From DATDDB01 sp035260545 (lineage in GTDB: Bacteria > Pseudomonadota > Gammaproteobacteria > Burkholderiales > Gallionellaceae): DNA of 14,790 nt. Both the position numbers and the translations under genes were made by a program. The first letter of the stretch is position 1, and every line of letters begins with the position of its first letter. The stretch spans positions 1 to 14,790 of the forward strand of contig DATFUZ010000105.1 in NCBI GenBank assembly GCA_035260545.1, read 5' to 3'. Positions 13,392 through 14,790 of this stretch are shown piece after piece. The notes beneath the pieces are model-generated. The model saw only the letters and a list, made by a program, of their open reading frames with translations, made no database searches and had not been told where the DNA came from.

Positions 13392-14790
13392 ATGAACGAA
13401 ACCGCAACGGCGCCCGGCGCGAACGAGACCACCTTCAAGGATCCGGTGTGCGGGATGACGGTCAAGTCCGATTCGCCGCACCGCTATACCTACCACGACA
13501 CGGAATACCATTTCTGCAGCGAAAAATGCCTGAACAAGTTCCAGGCCGATCCGGAGTCCTATCTGCACCCGGCGGAATTCAAGGATCCGGTTTGCGGGAT
13601 GACGGTGAAGGCTGGCGGCCCGCACCATTGGGCCTACCACGGCACCGAATACCATTTCTGCAATCCCAAGTGCCTGGTGAAGTTCCAGGCCGATCCCGAA
13701 AAATATCTGCATCCGCAGCCGGCCGGGAAACAGAGGCCGCTGCCGGCGGGCACGATCTACACCTGCCCGATGGACCCGGAGATCCGCCAGGACCATCCCG
13801 GCGCCTGCCCCATCTGCGGCATGGCGCTGGAACCGGAAATGCCGCCCATGCCGGGCGAGGAAATGCACGAGGACGACAGCGAATTGCGCCAGATGCGCAG
13901 CTTGTTCTGGTTCAGCACGGCGGTCGCCGTACCGCTGTTCGTGCTGGCGATGGCCGCCGATTTCTTTCCGGCCACGGTCACCGGCTATGTCTCCATGCCC
14001 ATCCTGCAGTGGATAGAGTTCGCGCTGGCCACGCCGGTGGTGCTGTGGGGCGGCTGGCCGCTGTTCCAGCGCGGCTGGGCCTCCGTGGTCAACCGCCATC
14101 TCAACATGTTCACCCTGATCGGACTGGGCGTGGGCGTGGCCTGGATCTATAGCGTGGTGGCGCTGGTGTTTCCGACCGACTTTCCTTCCGCCATGCGCCG
14201 CATGGACGGCACGGTGCCGGTGTATTTCGAGGCGGCGGCGATGATCACGGCCCTGGTGCTGCTGGGACAGGTGATGGAACTGCGCGCCCGCTCGCGGACC
14301 AGCGCCTCGATCAAGCTGCTCCTCGGTTTGGCTCCCAAAACGGCGCGCATCGTGCGCCAGGACGCGGACGGCAACGTCACGCAGGAAGAGGACATTCCGC
14401 TCGCCCAGGTGCAGCCCGACGACATGCTGCGCGTGCGCCCCGGCGAGAAGGTGCCCGTGGACGGCGTCGTGCTCAAGGGCGTTTCCGCGCTGGATGAATC
14501 CATGGTCACCGGCGAATCCATCCCGGTGGAAAAGGCGCCCGGCGCGCGCGTCATCGGCGGCACGGTGAACGGCTCAGGCAGCCTGGTGATGCGCGCCGAG
14601 CACGTAGGCGCGGACATGCTGCTCGCGCACATCGTGCAGATGGTGGCCGAGGCGCAGCGCTCGCGCGCTCCCATCCAGCGCCTGGCCGATGTGGTCTCCG
14701 GCTATTTCGTGCCAGCGGTCGTGGGAGCGGCGGTCATCACCTTCGGGGTGTGGTACGGCTGGGGGCCTGAGCCGCGCCTGGCGCACGCGA
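13392..14790 (+). CDS. P1B-type heavy-metal (Cu/Ag-like) translocating ATPase with two YHS domains; 3' end missing
   Basis: The first 466 residues of a metal-exporting P-type ATPase are visible; the frame is open to the window edge. Order: YHS domain 1 (about 15-60; Cys20, 42, 46), YHS domain 2 (about 63-108; Cys68, 90, 94), a heavy-metal-binding domain YTCPMDPE...GACPICGM (123-144; Cys125, 139, 142), then membrane helices from about residue 170 with NMFTLIGLGVGVAW (238-251). LLGQVMELRAR (290-300) leads to the actuator domain with the TGES loop at 373-376. The CPC-type translocation motif, DKTGT phosphorylation site and ATP-binding domain would lie beyond the right edge, so metal specificity is inferred from resemblance to copper/silver ATPases with this N-terminus. 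CGAGGA (13381-13386) precedes the ATG. It follows the HD-GYP gene closely. Confidence 0.93.
   Translation, partial: MNETATAPGANETTFKDPVCGMTVKSDSPHRYTYHDTEYHFCSEKCLNKFQADPESYLHPAEFKDPVCGMTVKAGGPHHWAYHGTEYHFCNPKCLVKFQADPEKYLHPQPAGKQRPLPAGTIYTCPMDPEIRQDHPGACPICGMALEPEMPPMPGEEMHEDDSELRQMRSLFWFSTAVAVPLFVLAMAADFFPATVTGYVSMPILQWIEFALATPVVLWGGWPLFQRGWASVVNRHLNMFTLIGLGVGVAWIYSVVALVFPTDFPSAMRRMDGTVPVYFEAAAMITALVLLGQVMELRARSRTSASIKLLLGLAPKTARIVRQDADGNVTQEEDIPLAQVQPDDMLRVRPGEKVPVDGVVLKGVSALDESMVTGESIPVEKAPGARVIGGTVNGSGSLVMRAEHVGADMLLAHIVQMVAEAQRSRAPIQRLADVVSGYFVPAVVGAAVITFGVWYGWGPEPRLAHA
13434..13721 (+). repeat. Tandem 144-bp duplication encoding the two YHS domains
   Basis: Units 13434-13577 and 13578-13721 align without gaps at a 144-bp (48-codon) offset. 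Both open with TTCAAGGATCCGGT(G/T)TGCGGGATG and share GAATACCATTTCTGC and AAGTTCCAGGCCGATCC. Silent and replacement differences are scattered throughout, so the duplication is not brand new, but DNA identity is still high by eye. Confidence 0.88.

Noticed and set aside
13257..14099. Minus-strand frame of 280 codons opposite the ATPase gene
   Set aside because: Antisense of the YHS/ATPase reading frame, which has clear domain motifs.

Overview
The window is a GC-rich chromosomal segment with dense, conventionally organised bacterial genes. Protein resemblances (class 2 PyrD, Hsp15, YfaZ, and an rnfABCDGE-nth block in the gammaproteobacterial order) point to a Gram-negative proteobacterium. My best guess is a betaproteobacterium such as a member of the Nitrosomonadales. 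That placement is impressionistic; no rRNA or tRNA gene is present to anchor it.

Left part (1-5401): the 3' portion of pyrD runs into alanine dehydrogenase (ald). A TolC-family outer-membrane lipoprotein follows with no pump partners beside it. After three 15-bp tandem repeats comes an OmpR/QseB-type response regulator that has lost about 60 residues in frame, including the phosphoacceptor aspartate. A 29-codon ORF overlaps its stop codon where a sensor kinase would be expected, so this looks like a decayed two-component system. Two minus-strand genes follow: hslR (Hsp15, ribosome-associated S4 protein) and a YfaZ-like outer-membrane protein. They are separated by a 128-bp imperfect palindrome that abuts the yfaZ stop codon.

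Centre (5402-12431): a complete rnfABCDGE operon encodes the membrane complex that couples ferredoxin/NAD(H) redox chemistry to ion transport, or, as Rsx, keeps SoxR reduced. A sigma70-like promoter lies upstream of rnfA and a strong intrinsic terminator follows rnfE. Most junctions are tight; the rnfG-rnfE gap of 128 bp is the exception. A 569-bp gene-free stretch rich in hairpins separates rnfE from nth (endonuclease III). nth overlaps a 71-codon cysteine-rich GDCCVxC protein gene by ATGA.

Right part (12432-14790): an HD-GYP phosphodiesterase-like protein with an N-terminal four-cysteine knuckle has a good promoter and ribosome binding site. It is followed by the 5' part of a copper/silver-type P1B ATPase carrying two tandem YHS domains and a heavy-metal-binding domain; this gene runs off the right edge.

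I see no CRISPR array, phage, transposase gene, toxin-antitoxin pair or clearly new multi-gene system. The most notable items are the truncated response regulator with its missing kinase, the palindromic intergenic elements, and the small Cys-rich gene coupled to nth.
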